A stretch of DNA of 64,000 nucleotides from Pseudomonadota bacterium (GTDB lineage Bacteria; Pseudomonadota; Gammaproteobacteria; Xanthomonadales; Xanthomonadaceae): positions 1-64,000 of the forward strand of contig JAFEBV010000005.1 in the NCBI GenBank assembly GCA_018242485.1, in the 5' to 3' direction. This document shows positions 26,743-35,412 of this stretch, piece by piece. Each line of letters begins with the position of its first letter. Within the stretch, counting starts at the first letter, position 1. A model generated the notes under the pieces. That model saw only the letters and a list, made by a program, of their open reading frames with translations. It did no database searches and was not told where the DNA came from. Position numbers and translations under genes: made by a program.

Positions 26743-28131
26743 ATGACGCAAACGGCAGCAACGGCATTGCTCCGGGACTTCGACGACGACGCCTGGGACG
26801 ACCTGCTCAACTACATCGAGGAGCGCCGGGTCATCCCGATCATCGGGCCCGACCTGCTGCGCGTGCAGACCGATCGCGGCCTGCGCCCGCTGTACGAATG
26901 GCTGGCCGAGCGCCTCGCCGCCAAGCTCGCGGTGGACGCCACCGCGCTGCCGCAGCCGCTCACCCTCAACGACGTGATGTGCTCCTACCTCGGCCAGCGC
27001 GGCCGCCGCGAGGAGGCCTACACGCGGCTGCGCTCGATCATGCGCGAGGTGGATTTCGAGCCGCCGCAGGCTTTGCTGCAACTGGCGCAGATCACCGACT
27101 TCGACCTGTTCGTCACCACCACCTTCGATCCGCTGCTGGAAAAGGCCGTCAACCGCGAGCGTTACGGCGGGCAGCCGTCCTCCGAGGTCATCGCCTACGC
27201 GCCCAACCGCGTCGCCGATCTGCCGTCCGAGCGCAGCCAGTTGCAGCGCACCGTGGTTTATCACTTGCTCGGCCGCTTGTCCGCCTCGCCGACGTATGTG
27301 CTGTCAGACGAGGACATGCTCGAGTTCATCTGCGCCTTGCAGTCCGAACACCTCACCCCGGAAAAGCTCTTCCACGAACTCGAACACAATCATCTGCTGC
27401 TGATCGGCAGCGATTTCTCCAACTGGCTGGCGCGGCTGTTCCTGCGCATGGCCAAGCGCCAGCGCCTGTCCGATCCGCGCGAGGTGACCGAGGTGCTGGC
27501 CGACGACCACACCCTGCAGGACGGCCGCCTCGTCGCCTTCCTGCAACAGGTGAGCGTGCGCACGCGGGTGTATGGCGGCGCGGAGGCGTTCGTGGCCGAA
27601 CTGCACGCGCGCTGGATGCGGCGGCAGCGGCCGTCGTTGCCGGGCAACGGCAGCAATCAGGCGCCGCAGCGCTTCCTGCCGCCGGCGCGCGAGATGCCGG
27701 CGAACGCGGTGTTCATCAGTTATGCGCGCGAGGATCTGGCCGCGGTGCAGAAGCTCAAGGCCGCGCTGGATGCCGCCGGCATCGTCACCTGGTTCGACAT
27801 GGACCGGCTCGAAGGCGGCGACGATTACGACCACAAGATCCGCACCAACATCGCCCGTTGCAGCTACTTCCTGCCGGTGATCTCGGCGACCACCCAGCGC
27901 CGCCACGAAGCCTACTTCCGCCGCGAATGGAGCTACGCGGTGGATCGGGCGCGCAACATCGCCGAGGGCGCGGTGTTCATCCTGCCGGCCTGCATCGACG
28001 ACACCGCGGAGATGCAGGCGCTGGTGCCGGATGTGTTCCGCGCCCTGCACTTCTCGCGCCTGCCCGGCGGCGAACCGGCGCCGGAGTTCATCCGTCGCTT
28101 GCAGGATCTGTTCAGTGGGAGGCCGGCATGA
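26743..28131 (+). CDS. SIR2-like domain + TIR domain fusion protein
   Basis: A 462-residue two-domain protein. The N-terminal part (about residues 22-295) matches SIR2-like domains of bacterial conflict systems: VIPIIGPDLL (30-39), DLFVTTTFDPLLEKA (121-135), VVYHLLGRLSASPTYVLSDEDM (starting 171) and LLLIGSDFSNWLARLFLR (starting 218). The catalytic Asn of the usual TN-[YF]-D and the His of LHG appear as Thr127 and Leu176, so NADase activity of this half is doubtful. The C-terminal part (321-450) is a TIR domain: NAVFISYARED, WFDMDRLEGGDDY, and YFRREWSYAVDRA with the probable catalytic Glu395. I prefer ATG 26743 over a GTG at 26698, which lies almost on the predicted transcription start. Its stop overlaps the next start (ATGA). 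Confidence 0.88.
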   Translation: MTQTAATALLRDFDDDAWDDLLNYIEERRVIPIIGPDLLRVQTDRGLRPLYEWLAERLAAKLAVDATALPQPLTLNDVMCSYLGQRGRREEAYTRLRSIMREVDFEPPQALLQLAQITDFDLFVTTTFDPLLEKAVNRERYGGQPSSEVIAYAPNRVADLPSERSQLQRTVVYHLLGRLSASPTYVLSDEDMLEFICALQSEHLTPEKLFHELEHNHLLLIGSDFSNWLARLFLRMAKRQRLSDPREVTEVLADDHTLQDGRLVAFLQQVSVRTRVYGGAEAFVAELHARWMRRQRPSLPGNGSNQAPQRFLPPAREMPANAVFISYAREDLAAVQKLKAALDAAGIVTWFDMDRLEGGDDYDHKIRTNIARCSYFLPVISATTQRRHEAYFRREWSYAVDRARNIAEGAVFILPACIDDTAEMQALVPDVFRALHFSRLPGGEPAPEFIRRLQDLFSGRPA

Positions 28132-31100
28132 ACGACGCCCAACACGACGTTGCCGGCGATGCCGCCGTCGCCATCGATCCGCAGAATCCGTGGCTGGGCC
28201 TGTTTTCGTATTCCGAGGAATCGCGCGCCTACTTCCACGGCCGCGACGAGGAAGCCGCCGAACTGTGCCGGCGCGTGCAGCGCAAGTTGCTCACCGTGCT
28301 GTTCGGGCAGTCGGGGCTGGGCAAGACCTCGCTGCTGCGCGCCGGGGTGGTGCCGAAGCTGCGCGCGGAACACTTCTGCCCGGTGTACGTGCGCATCGAC
28401 TACGCGCCCGACTCGCCCTCGCCGTCCGAGCAGATCAAGCAGGCGATCTTCCGCGCCAGCGCCGCGGCGGGCGCGTGGAGCCGCGCCGGCAGCGCGGTGG
28501 TGGGCGAATCGCTGTGGGAGTTCCTGCACCACCGCGGCGACCTGCTGCGCGATGCCGCCGGGCACACCCTCACGCCGCTGCTGATCTTCGACCAGTTCGA
28601 GGAGATCTTCACCCTCGGCCAGGCCGACGATGCCGGTCGCCAGCGCGCGCAGCAGTTCCTCGACGACCTCGCCGATCTGGTCGAGAACCGCCCGCCGGCG
28701 GCGCTGGAGGCGCGCATCGAGGACGACGACGCGGCTGCCGAGGACTTCGATTTCGCGCGCGCCGACTACCGCGTGCTGATCGCGTTGCGTGAGGACTACC
28801 TCGCGCATCTGGAGAGCGTGAAGACGATCATGCCCTCGATCACCCAGAACCGCATGCGGCTGGCGCGCATGACCGGCGCGCAGGCGCTGTCGGCGGTGCT
28901 CAAGCCGGGCGGAAAGCTCGTCTCGCAGGAGATCGCCGAGGCGATCGTGCGCTTCGTCGCCGGCGGTTCGGAACTGGCCCACGCCGAAGTCGAGCCGTCC
29001 CTGCTCAGCCTCGTCTGCCGCGAACTCAACACCGTGCGCCAGTCGCAGGGGCGCAGCGAAATCTCTGCCGACCTGCTGGCCGGTTCGCGCGACAGCATCC
29101 TGTCCGAGTTCTACGAGCGCGCGCTGGCCGACCAGCCCGCCGGCGTGCGTCGCGTGGTGGAGGACTTGCTGCTCACCGAATCGGGCTACCGCGAAAGCGT
29201 GGGCGAGGAGCGCGTGCTCAAAGCGCTGGCCGAGGCCGGCGCGCCGCGCGATGCGCTGGCGACGCTGGTCAATCGCCGCCTGCTGCGCATCGAGGAACGC
29301 CTCGACATGCGCCGCGTCGAACTCACCCACGACGTGCTGTGCTCGGTGGTGCTGGCCAGCCGCAACCTGCGCCACGAGCGCGAGGCGCGCGACGCCGCCG
29401 AACACCAACTCGCCGCGCAGCGCGAGCGCGAGGCCGCCACCCATCGCGCGCTGGTGCGCGCGCGGCAGATCGCCGCGGTGTGCGCGGTGCTGATGCTGGT
29501 CGCCGTCGCCGGCGCGATCTTCGGCTGGGTCAACCTGCAACGCGCCCGCGATGCCGAGGCGATGGCGCAGAAATCGCGCGGCGACGCCGAGAAGATGGTC
29601 AGCTACCTGATCGACGATCTGTACGCCGAACTCGAACCGACCGGCCGCCTGGAAACCCTCGGCAAGCTGGCGCACATGACCGTGGCCTACTACGACGGCC
29701 TGCCGCCGGAACTGGTCACCCCGCGCACGCAGTTGTACCGCGCGATGGCGCTGACCCGCGAAGGCGCGGCGTTGATCTCCAGCGGCAAGACCGACGACGG
29801 TTTCAAATTGCTCACGCAGGCGCAGGCCGTGTTCGAGAAACTGCAAGCCGCCGGCGATCGCAGCGACGAGGTCACGTTCGGCCTGGCGCTGGCGATCTAC
29901 GAACAGGGCCGCACCTACCTGCAAGGCGGTCGCGGCACACCGCAGCAACTCACCCGCGTCGCCGACCTGCTGCGCCCGTTGGTGTACAAGGCCAATGGCC
30001 CGCGTGAAGCCAAGCTGATCTACGCCGACGCCTTGAACTACCTCAGCCACTCGCAGTCGTATGCGCAGGGCGTGAAGACTTGCGACGAGGCGCGCAAGGT
30101 GATGGCCGGCATCGGCGCGCTGGATTTGCGCGACCTCGACGCGGCGGCATCGTATGCGGACATCGCCGATTCCGAATCGCGCTTCCTGCTGCAACTGAAC
30201 CGCCTCGACGAGGCGCAGCAGCTCGAGCAACAGGTGTATGCGATGACCGAGCAGGTCCTCACGCGCCGCCCCGGCGACCTGCACTCGATGTGGAACCGCT
30301 ACTTCGCCGCCGATCAACTGGCGCGCATCGCGGTGCGCCGCCACGACGACGCCACCGCCATGGATTACGCGCGCAAGTCGGTGCAAATCGGCGAGGACGT
30401 CGTGCGCTTCAATCCCTCCGATATGCAAGGCTGGGGCTTCTGGCAGACCGGCCTGCGGACCGTCGCCGAACAGCAGTTCAATCAGGGCCAGATCAGCCAG
30501 GCCATCGCGACCCTGCACAGCCTGTTCGCATTGGAGCAAGACAAACGCCTGCCGTCGCCTTTGGGCGTCATCGCGTGGTACCAGTGGATTCCGCTGTACA
30601 ACTGGCAGGCCGCAATGGGCGATGACGCCGGTGCCGCGCAGTCAGTCAAGGGCTCTACCCGCGATGTCGGACTGATGGTCGCAAACCTGGCACCCGACGA
30701 CGCGCGCCGGCAACTGCTGGCCGATCCGCGTACCCTGGCGATCGCCGGTGTGCAACTGCGCGAGGGTGCCGATCAGGCGGCCCTGACGTCGGCTACCGCC
30801 GCCATCGCCCGCCTCGACACGGTGGTCGTCCCGGCCAGCGCCTTCAACGCGATCATGATGCGCAACAACATCCTGCGCGGGCTGTTGTTCGTCGCCGCGC
30901 AAGCGCAATTGCGATTGGATCGCCCCGCGCAGGCGGAAGGTCTGGTGCGGCGCTGGCTGGGCATTCCGGACGATACCCGCAACATCACCGACGACCGTTT
31001 GCTCAATCGTTCGTTCGCGCAGGCCCTCCTTGCCCATGCCCTCGCGCAGCAGCATCGCGCGGACGAGGCGACGAAAACCCTGCAACCAGCGCTGGCGTGG

Positions 31101-31331
31101 TACCGGGACGAGCTGAAAAAAGGCGCGCACGACACCCGCTTCCGTCACGATTTCGCCTATGCGCTGTATGTGGATGCCCTCGCCCAGCCGGCGTCACCCG
31201 CCGCCGCTGCGCAGCGCAGCGCCGATCTGCAGGATGCAGCCGCGCAGATCGCCGGCGCATCCGACGAAGCACGGCAGATGTCCGACATGCGCTACGTCGC
31301 CGGTCTGCTCGCCGCCGCGCAGGCGAAATAA
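28128..31331 (+). CDS. nSTAND-type P-loop NTPase with one TM segment and helical-repeat C-terminus
   Basis: A 1067-residue STAND-class switch protein. The N-terminal NPWLGLFSYSEESRAYFHGRD (starting residue 20) is the entry signature of the nSTAND1 group; Walker A is GQSGLGKTS (60-68), Walker B LLIFDQFEE (151-159), and ELTHDVL (398-404) is the group's typical winged-helix-end motif. A coiled-coil region (about 415-445) leads to a single TM helix (about 448-470). The remaining ~600 residues are helical with TPR-like spacing, presumably the sensor, probably outside the cytoplasm if the TM is spanned. GGGAGG precedes the ATG, which overlaps the SIR2-TIR stop by four bases. STAND proteins oligomerise on ligand binding to activate effectors. 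Confidence 0.9.
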   Translation: MNDAQHDVAGDAAVAIDPQNPWLGLFSYSEESRAYFHGRDEEAAELCRRVQRKLLTVLFGQSGLGKTSLLRAGVVPKLRAEHFCPVYVRIDYAPDSPSPSEQIKQAIFRASAAAGAWSRAGSAVVGESLWEFLHHRGDLLRDAAGHTLTPLLIFDQFEEIFTLGQADDAGRQRAQQFLDDLADLVENRPPAALEARIEDDDAAAEDFDFARADYRVLIALREDYLAHLESVKTIMPSITQNRMRLARMTGAQALSAVLKPGGKLVSQEIAEAIVRFVAGGSELAHAEVEPSLLSLVCRELNTVRQSQGRSEISADLLAGSRDSILSEFYERALADQPAGVRRVVEDLLLTESGYRESVGEERVLKALAEAGAPRDALATLVNRRLLRIEERLDMRRVELTHDVLCSVVLASRNLRHEREARDAAEHQLAAQREREAATHRALVRARQIAAVCAVLMLVAVAGAIFGWVNLQRARDAEAMAQKSRGDAEKMVSYLIDDLYAELEPTGRLETLGKLAHMTVAYYDGLPPELVTPRTQLYRAMALTREGAALISSGKTDDGFKLLTQAQAVFEKLQAAGDRSDEVTFGLALAIYEQGRTYLQGGRGTPQQLTRVADLLRPLVYKANGPREAKLIYADALNYLSHSQSYAQGVKTCDEARKVMAGIGALDLRDLDAAASYADIADSESRFLLQLNRLDEAQQLEQQVYAMTEQVLTRRPGDLHSMWNRYFAADQLARIAVRRHDDATAMDYARKSVQIGEDVVRFNPSDMQGWGFWQTGLRTVAEQQFNQGQISQAIATLHSLFALEQDKRLPSPLGVIAWYQWIPLYNWQAAMGDDAGAAQSVKGSTRDVGLMVANLAPDDARRQLLADPRTLAIAGVQLREGADQAALTSATAAIARLDTVVVPASAFNAIMMRNNILRGLLFVAAQAQLRLDRPAQAEGLVRRWLGIPDDTRNITDDRLLNRSFAQALLAHALAQQHRADEATKTLQPALAWYRDELKKGAHDTRFRHDFAYALYVDALAQPASPAAAAQRSADLQDAAAQIAGASDEARQMSDMRYVAGLLAAAQAK

Positions 31332-31346
31332 CCAGCGCGGATCGCC

Positions 31347-33098
31347 GTGACGCTCGCCGCGGCCAGCACGAATGCCCCCGCCGACGCGCGCATGCGCCTG
31401 AACATCGGCCTGACCGCGCACCGCGACCTGCTGCCTGCCGAGGAACTGGCGCTGCGTTCGGCGGCGCGCGATTTTCTGGCGAACCTGCGCGCACAGTTCC
31501 CCGCCCTGCCCCTGCGCCTGATCTCGGCGCTGGCCGAAGGCGGCGACCAGCTCGTCGCCGAGGAAGCGCTGGAGCTGGGCATCGAGCTGATGGTGCCGCT
31601 GCCGATGCCGCAGCCCGAATACGAACGCGATTTCGAGTCCGCGCAGATCCTCGAACGCTTCCACCGCCTGCTCGCGCGCGCGCAGGTGCGCGTGCTGCCG
31701 CTGGCGCCCGGCAACACGCCCGAGTCCATCGCCGTGCGCGGCGCGGCGCGCAACCGCCAGTACGCGCAACTGGGGATGTTCGTATCCTCGCACTGCCAGA
31801 TCCTGCTGGCGCTGTGGGACGGCAACCCGAGCGCGGCCACCGGCGGCACCGCGCAGGTGGTGGATTTCCACCTGCACGACGTGATGCCCGATTTGCGCAT
31901 GGATCAGGCCGCGCCCAACCTGCTGGCCGACGACGAGAGCGACCTGATCTTCCACATCGGGGTGTCGCGCCGCCTGCACGCGGGCAAGCCGCCGGGTGTG
32001 CCACCCCTTCGCGCGCGCTGGCTGACGCTGGATGGCGCATCGAACGCGACGACGAGCGTGCCCGAACCCTATCGCACCGTGTTCGGGCAACTGGAAACCT
32101 ACAACACCGACGCCGAACGCTACGCCGCGCGCATCGCCGCCGCGCCCGCGTCCGCGTTCGCCGATCCGCTGCCGGAAACGCCGCCGCCGCGCATCGCCAT
32201 CCTCGACCGCCAATTGCAGGCCGCCGACTGGCTGGCCGTGCACTTCCAGAAGCGCGTGCGCGCCAGTCTGTTGTGGACGCACCTGATCGCCGCGGCGATG
32301 GGATTCTCCTTCATCTTCTTCTCCGACATCGCCACCGACACCTGGTGCCTGATCGCCTTCCTCGTGCTGTTTTTCGCCGGCCTGATCCTGCACATCGTCG
32401 GCGATCGACGCGAATGGCAGCGCAAGTACCTTGACTACCGCGGCCTCGCCGAGGGCCTGCGCGTGCAGATCTACTGGCGGCTGGCGGGCGTGGAAGCGCC
32501 GCCGAACAGTTCGCTGGGCTACGACGGCTTCCTGCAGAAACAGGACGTGGATCTGAGCTGGATCCGCCACGCCATGCGCGGCAGCGGCCTGTTGCGCGAC
32601 GAGGATTTCGCGCCGGACGCGGCATGGCTGGCGTGGGTGGTCGCGCGCTGGATCGGCGACGCCGACGGCCGCGGCGGCCAGCTCGATTACTTTTTGCGCG
32701 GCACCGTGCGCCGTGAACATGCGCACCACCGCACCGCGCGCATGGGCCGGCTCGCACTGGCGGCCGGCCTGCTCGGCGCCATCGCCCTGTTGATTGGTGG
32801 CAGCCTATTCCCTGCATGGGCGCAAAACGCGCTGATCGTGGCCATGGGTCTGCTGCCGCTATTCGCGGGCATCCGCGAGGCGTATTCCTACAAGCGCGCC
32901 GACAAGGAACTCATCAAACAGTTCCGCTTCATGAGCCGGCTGTTCGAAAGCTGCCGCGCGCGTCTGAACCTGTCGCATTCCGAGACCGAAACCCGGCAAT
33001 TGCTGTTCTCGCTGGGCCGCGCCTGCCTCGAGGAACACGCCGAGTGGATGCTGCTGCACCGCGAGCGCCCGCTGGAGCATGCGCAACTTTCTGCATGA
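31347..33098 (+). CDS. SLOG-like domain membrane protein (putative SLATT-type effector)
   Basis: A 583-residue protein. Residues 16-178 look like a SLOG-type Rossmann domain: RLNIGLTAHRDL, SALAEGGDQLVAEEA (60-74), and ALWDGNPSAATGGTAQVV (starting 155) with a GGT nucleotide-phosphate loop. Residues about 285-583 hold four TM segments in two hairpins (about 307-327, 332-352, 467-487, 491-508), each followed by a helical cytoplasmic segment with Arg/Glu/Tyr content (YRGLAEGLRVQIYW), as in SLATT-type effector domains. The family reading is inference from motifs. The GTG at 31347 is 15 bases after the NTPase stop; ATG 31392 is an alternative that still keeps the SLOG part. SLOG domains bind nucleotide-derived signals; the membrane part would be the output. 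Confidence 0.75.
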   Translation: MTLAAASTNAPADARMRLNIGLTAHRDLLPAEELALRSAARDFLANLRAQFPALPLRLISALAEGGDQLVAEEALELGIELMVPLPMPQPEYERDFESAQILERFHRLLARAQVRVLPLAPGNTPESIAVRGAARNRQYAQLGMFVSSHCQILLALWDGNPSAATGGTAQVVDFHLHDVMPDLRMDQAAPNLLADDESDLIFHIGVSRRLHAGKPPGVPPLRARWLTLDGASNATTSVPEPYRTVFGQLETYNTDAERYAARIAAAPASAFADPLPETPPPRIAILDRQLQAADWLAVHFQKRVRASLLWTHLIAAAMGFSFIFFSDIATDTWCLIAFLVLFFAGLILHIVGDRREWQRKYLDYRGLAEGLRVQIYWRLAGVEAPPNSSLGYDGFLQKQDVDLSWIRHAMRGSGLLRDEDFAPDAAWLAWVVARWIGDADGRGGQLDYFLRGTVRREHAHHRTARMGRLALAAGLLGAIALLIGGSLFPAWAQNALIVAMGLLPLFAGIREAYSYKRADKELIKQFRFMSRLFESCRARLNLSHSETETRQLLFSLGRACLEEHAEWMLLHRERPLEHAQLSA

Positions 33099-33147
33099 AT
33101 CGGCACCTCGGCGATCTGCCAGCAGGAACAGATCGCGTCGGCCACCC

Positions 33148-35265
33148 TCACCAGATGCTCGCCCGCTGCTCCGCCGGCCGCCACATTGCATCGCCTTGCT
33201 TCACGCCGAAGGCTTCATAGAAAGCCGGGATGTTCGACAGCGGGCCGAGCACGCGCCACTTGGCCGGCGCGTGCACGTCGGAAAGCAGGTGCTTGCGCAG
33301 CACTTCCTCGCGCTGCTGGGTCATCCAGCCCATCGCGTAGCCGAGGAAGAAGCGCTGGGTGGGCGTCAGACCGCCGATCTTCTTGCCCTGCTTGAACTGC
33401 TCGGTCTTGCGGAACGCATCCAGACCCAGCAGCACGCCGCCGAAGTCGGCGATGTTCTCGCCGAGCGCGGCCTTGCCGTTGATGTGCAGGCCGGGGATCG
33501 GCTCGTAGGCATCGAACTCGCGCACCAGCGCATCGGCATGCTGCTCGAACTTGGCCGCGTCTTCGGCTGTCCACCAATCCGTGAGGTTGCCCTGCGGGTC
33601 GAACTTGCGACCCTCGTCGTCGAAACCGTGGGTGATCTCGTGGCCGATCGTGCCGGCACCGGCGTAACCGTAGGCCACCGCATCGTCCACCTGCGCATCG
33701 GGCACGCCGGGCACGGCGAAGATCGCCGCCGGCAGCACGATCTCGTTGTTGGACGGGTTGTAATAGGCGTTGTAGGTCTGCGGCGTCATGTCCCACTCGC
33801 TGCGATCCACCGGCTTGGTGAACTTGCGCACCCGATCGTTGAACTGCCACAGCGCCGCACGCATCATGTTCTGGCAGTACGAAACCTTGGCGATGTTCAT
33901 GTCGTGGTAGTCCTCCCACTTGTCCGGGTAGCCCACCTTGGCGGTCACCGCGGCGAGCTTGGCCAGCGCCTTCGCCTTGGTCTGCGGGCTCATCCAGTCG
34001 AGCTTCTCGATGCGGTCGTGGTAAGCCGCCCGGATCGCTTCCACCATCGCCGTGTAACGCTTCTTGGCCTCGGGCGGGAAGTGGTCGGCCACGTAGGCCT
34101 GACCCATGATCATGCCCATCGCCACGTTCTCGGCGTCGATCACGCGCTTCCAGCGCGGGCGCTGCTCCTTCTGCCCGCTCATCGCCTGACCGTGGAAGCG
34201 GAAGGATTCGTCGTCGAAGGCCTTGCTCAGGGTCGGCGCATATGTGTCCACGAGGTGCAGGCGCAGGTAATCGCGCAGTACCGCCGGATCGGTCTTCGTC
34301 AGCAGCCGATCCATGCCCTGAAAGAACTCCGGCTGACCGACGATCACCACCTGCGGCTGCACGCCCCAGGAATACATGCGATCGCTCCACGGGATGTCCG
34401 GCGTGTATTTCGCGGTGAAGTCTGCCGGGCTCATCTTGTTGTAATTGCGATCCGGATCGCGCAGGTCTTCGATCTTGCGCGAGATGCGCGCCAGCTCGGT
34501 CTCGAAGGCCATCACCCTGGCTGCCGCAGCATCGGCATCGGCCGGTTTGCGCCCGAGCAACTGCAACAGGCGCGAAAGGTGGGCGACGTACTCGGCGCGG
34601 ATCTTCACCACGCCCTGCTCGGTGTTGAAATAGAAATCGCGCTCGGGCAGCCCCAGCCCGCCCTGATTGAAATGCACCGCCCATGCGGCGCTGTCTTTCT
34701 CGTCCTGACTGATCTGCCCGTCGAAGAAGGTATCCACGCCGATCTGCGCCAGCGCGAAGGATTCCATCATCGCGGTCTTGCCGTCGGTCACCCCGTCGAT
34801 GCGCTTGAGCTCGTCGGCAAGCGGCTCGATGCCCAGCGCATCGGCCTTGGCTGTATCCATCGCCGTGTTCCAGAAATTGGCGATCTTCTCCGCGTAGCTG
34901 CCCGCAGGCGCACGGTGCGCGCCGAACTCCACATTGATCTTGCGCAGCGTGTCGTAGGTATCTTCCTGCACCAGATTGCCGATGCCCCACGACGACTCCG
35001 AAGGCGGAATCGGATGCGTGGCCAGCCAGCGGCCGTTGGCGTAGTCGAAGAAATCCTTGCGCGGATCCACCGATGCGTCAATGTGCGAGGCGAGGAAATC
35101 CTCGGCTGGCTGCGGCTTGGCCGGTGTCGCAACGGCAGTCGTCGCAGACGTGGGCGCAGGTGCGGGAGCAGGCGCTGCCGCCCACGCGCTGCCAAGCGTG
35201 CACAGTGCCGCACCGAGGGCGATGACGAGGCGACGGGGACGGAAACGGGCGGCTGGCTGCTTCAT
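33148..35265 (-). CDS. M13 family zinc metallopeptidase, secreted, third copy
   Basis: A 705-residue peptidase with a long signal peptide (basic n-region FRPRRLVIALGAALCTLGSAWA) and a Pro/Ala/Thr spacer of about 30 residues. The zinc site HEITH is at residues 542-546 with GFDDEGRKFD following, YNAYYNPSNNEIVLPAAIF precedes it, and GENIADFGG supplies the third ligand, so it should be active. I chose the ATG at 35265 because it opens the signal peptide; the longer frame adds unlikely sequence. It is convergent with the SLOG gene (about 50 bases apart) and sits downstream of pit on the same strand with a 147-base gap. Confidence 0.94.
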   Translation of the reverse strand: MKQPAARFRPRRLVIALGAALCTLGSAWAAAPAPAPAPTSATTAVATPAKPQPAEDFLASHIDASVDPRKDFFDYANGRWLATHPIPPSESSWGIGNLVQEDTYDTLRKINVEFGAHRAPAGSYAEKIANFWNTAMDTAKADALGIEPLADELKRIDGVTDGKTAMMESFALAQIGVDTFFDGQISQDEKDSAAWAVHFNQGGLGLPERDFYFNTEQGVVKIRAEYVAHLSRLLQLLGRKPADADAAAARVMAFETELARISRKIEDLRDPDRNYNKMSPADFTAKYTPDIPWSDRMYSWGVQPQVVIVGQPEFFQGMDRLLTKTDPAVLRDYLRLHLVDTYAPTLSKAFDDESFRFHGQAMSGQKEQRPRWKRVIDAENVAMGMIMGQAYVADHFPPEAKKRYTAMVEAIRAAYHDRIEKLDWMSPQTKAKALAKLAAVTAKVGYPDKWEDYHDMNIAKVSYCQNMMRAALWQFNDRVRKFTKPVDRSEWDMTPQTYNAYYNPSNNEIVLPAAIFAVPGVPDAQVDDAVAYGYAGAGTIGHEITHGFDDEGRKFDPQGNLTDWWTAEDAAKFEQHADALVREFDAYEPIPGLHINGKAALGENIADFGGVLLGLDAFRKTEQFKQGKKIGGLTPTQRFFLGYAMGWMTQQREEVLRKHLLSDVHAPAKWRVLGPLSNIPAFYEAFGVKQGDAMWRPAEQRASIW

Positions 35266-35412
35266 CGTGATCTCGCTGATTGATGGGTTGTTGAAGAACT
35301 CGGTGGATGGGACACGGGCATCGGCGTGGATGCCGGTGTCGTCATCGAGTGGATGGTTCGTCTTCGATGACACCGGCCGCACTTTCGCGACGGCGCAGCG
35401 GCGGATGGCGCA

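Noticed and set aside
27933..30539. 868-codon open frame on the minus strand inside the nSTAND gene
   Set aside because: Antisense frame kept open by high GC; composition is His/Arg/Ala-rich with no family-like motif, while the plus strand has Walker motifs.
26650..33100. Mobile defence island
   Set aside because: No integrase, transposase, tRNA or attachment repeat borders the operon, and its GC and codon use look like the rest of the window; a chromosomal location without a visible mobile element is all that can be said.
35266..35412. FNR-like sequence TTGATGGGTTGTTGAA upstream of the third M13 gene
   Set aside because: The second half does not match ATCAA at the required 4-base spacing.
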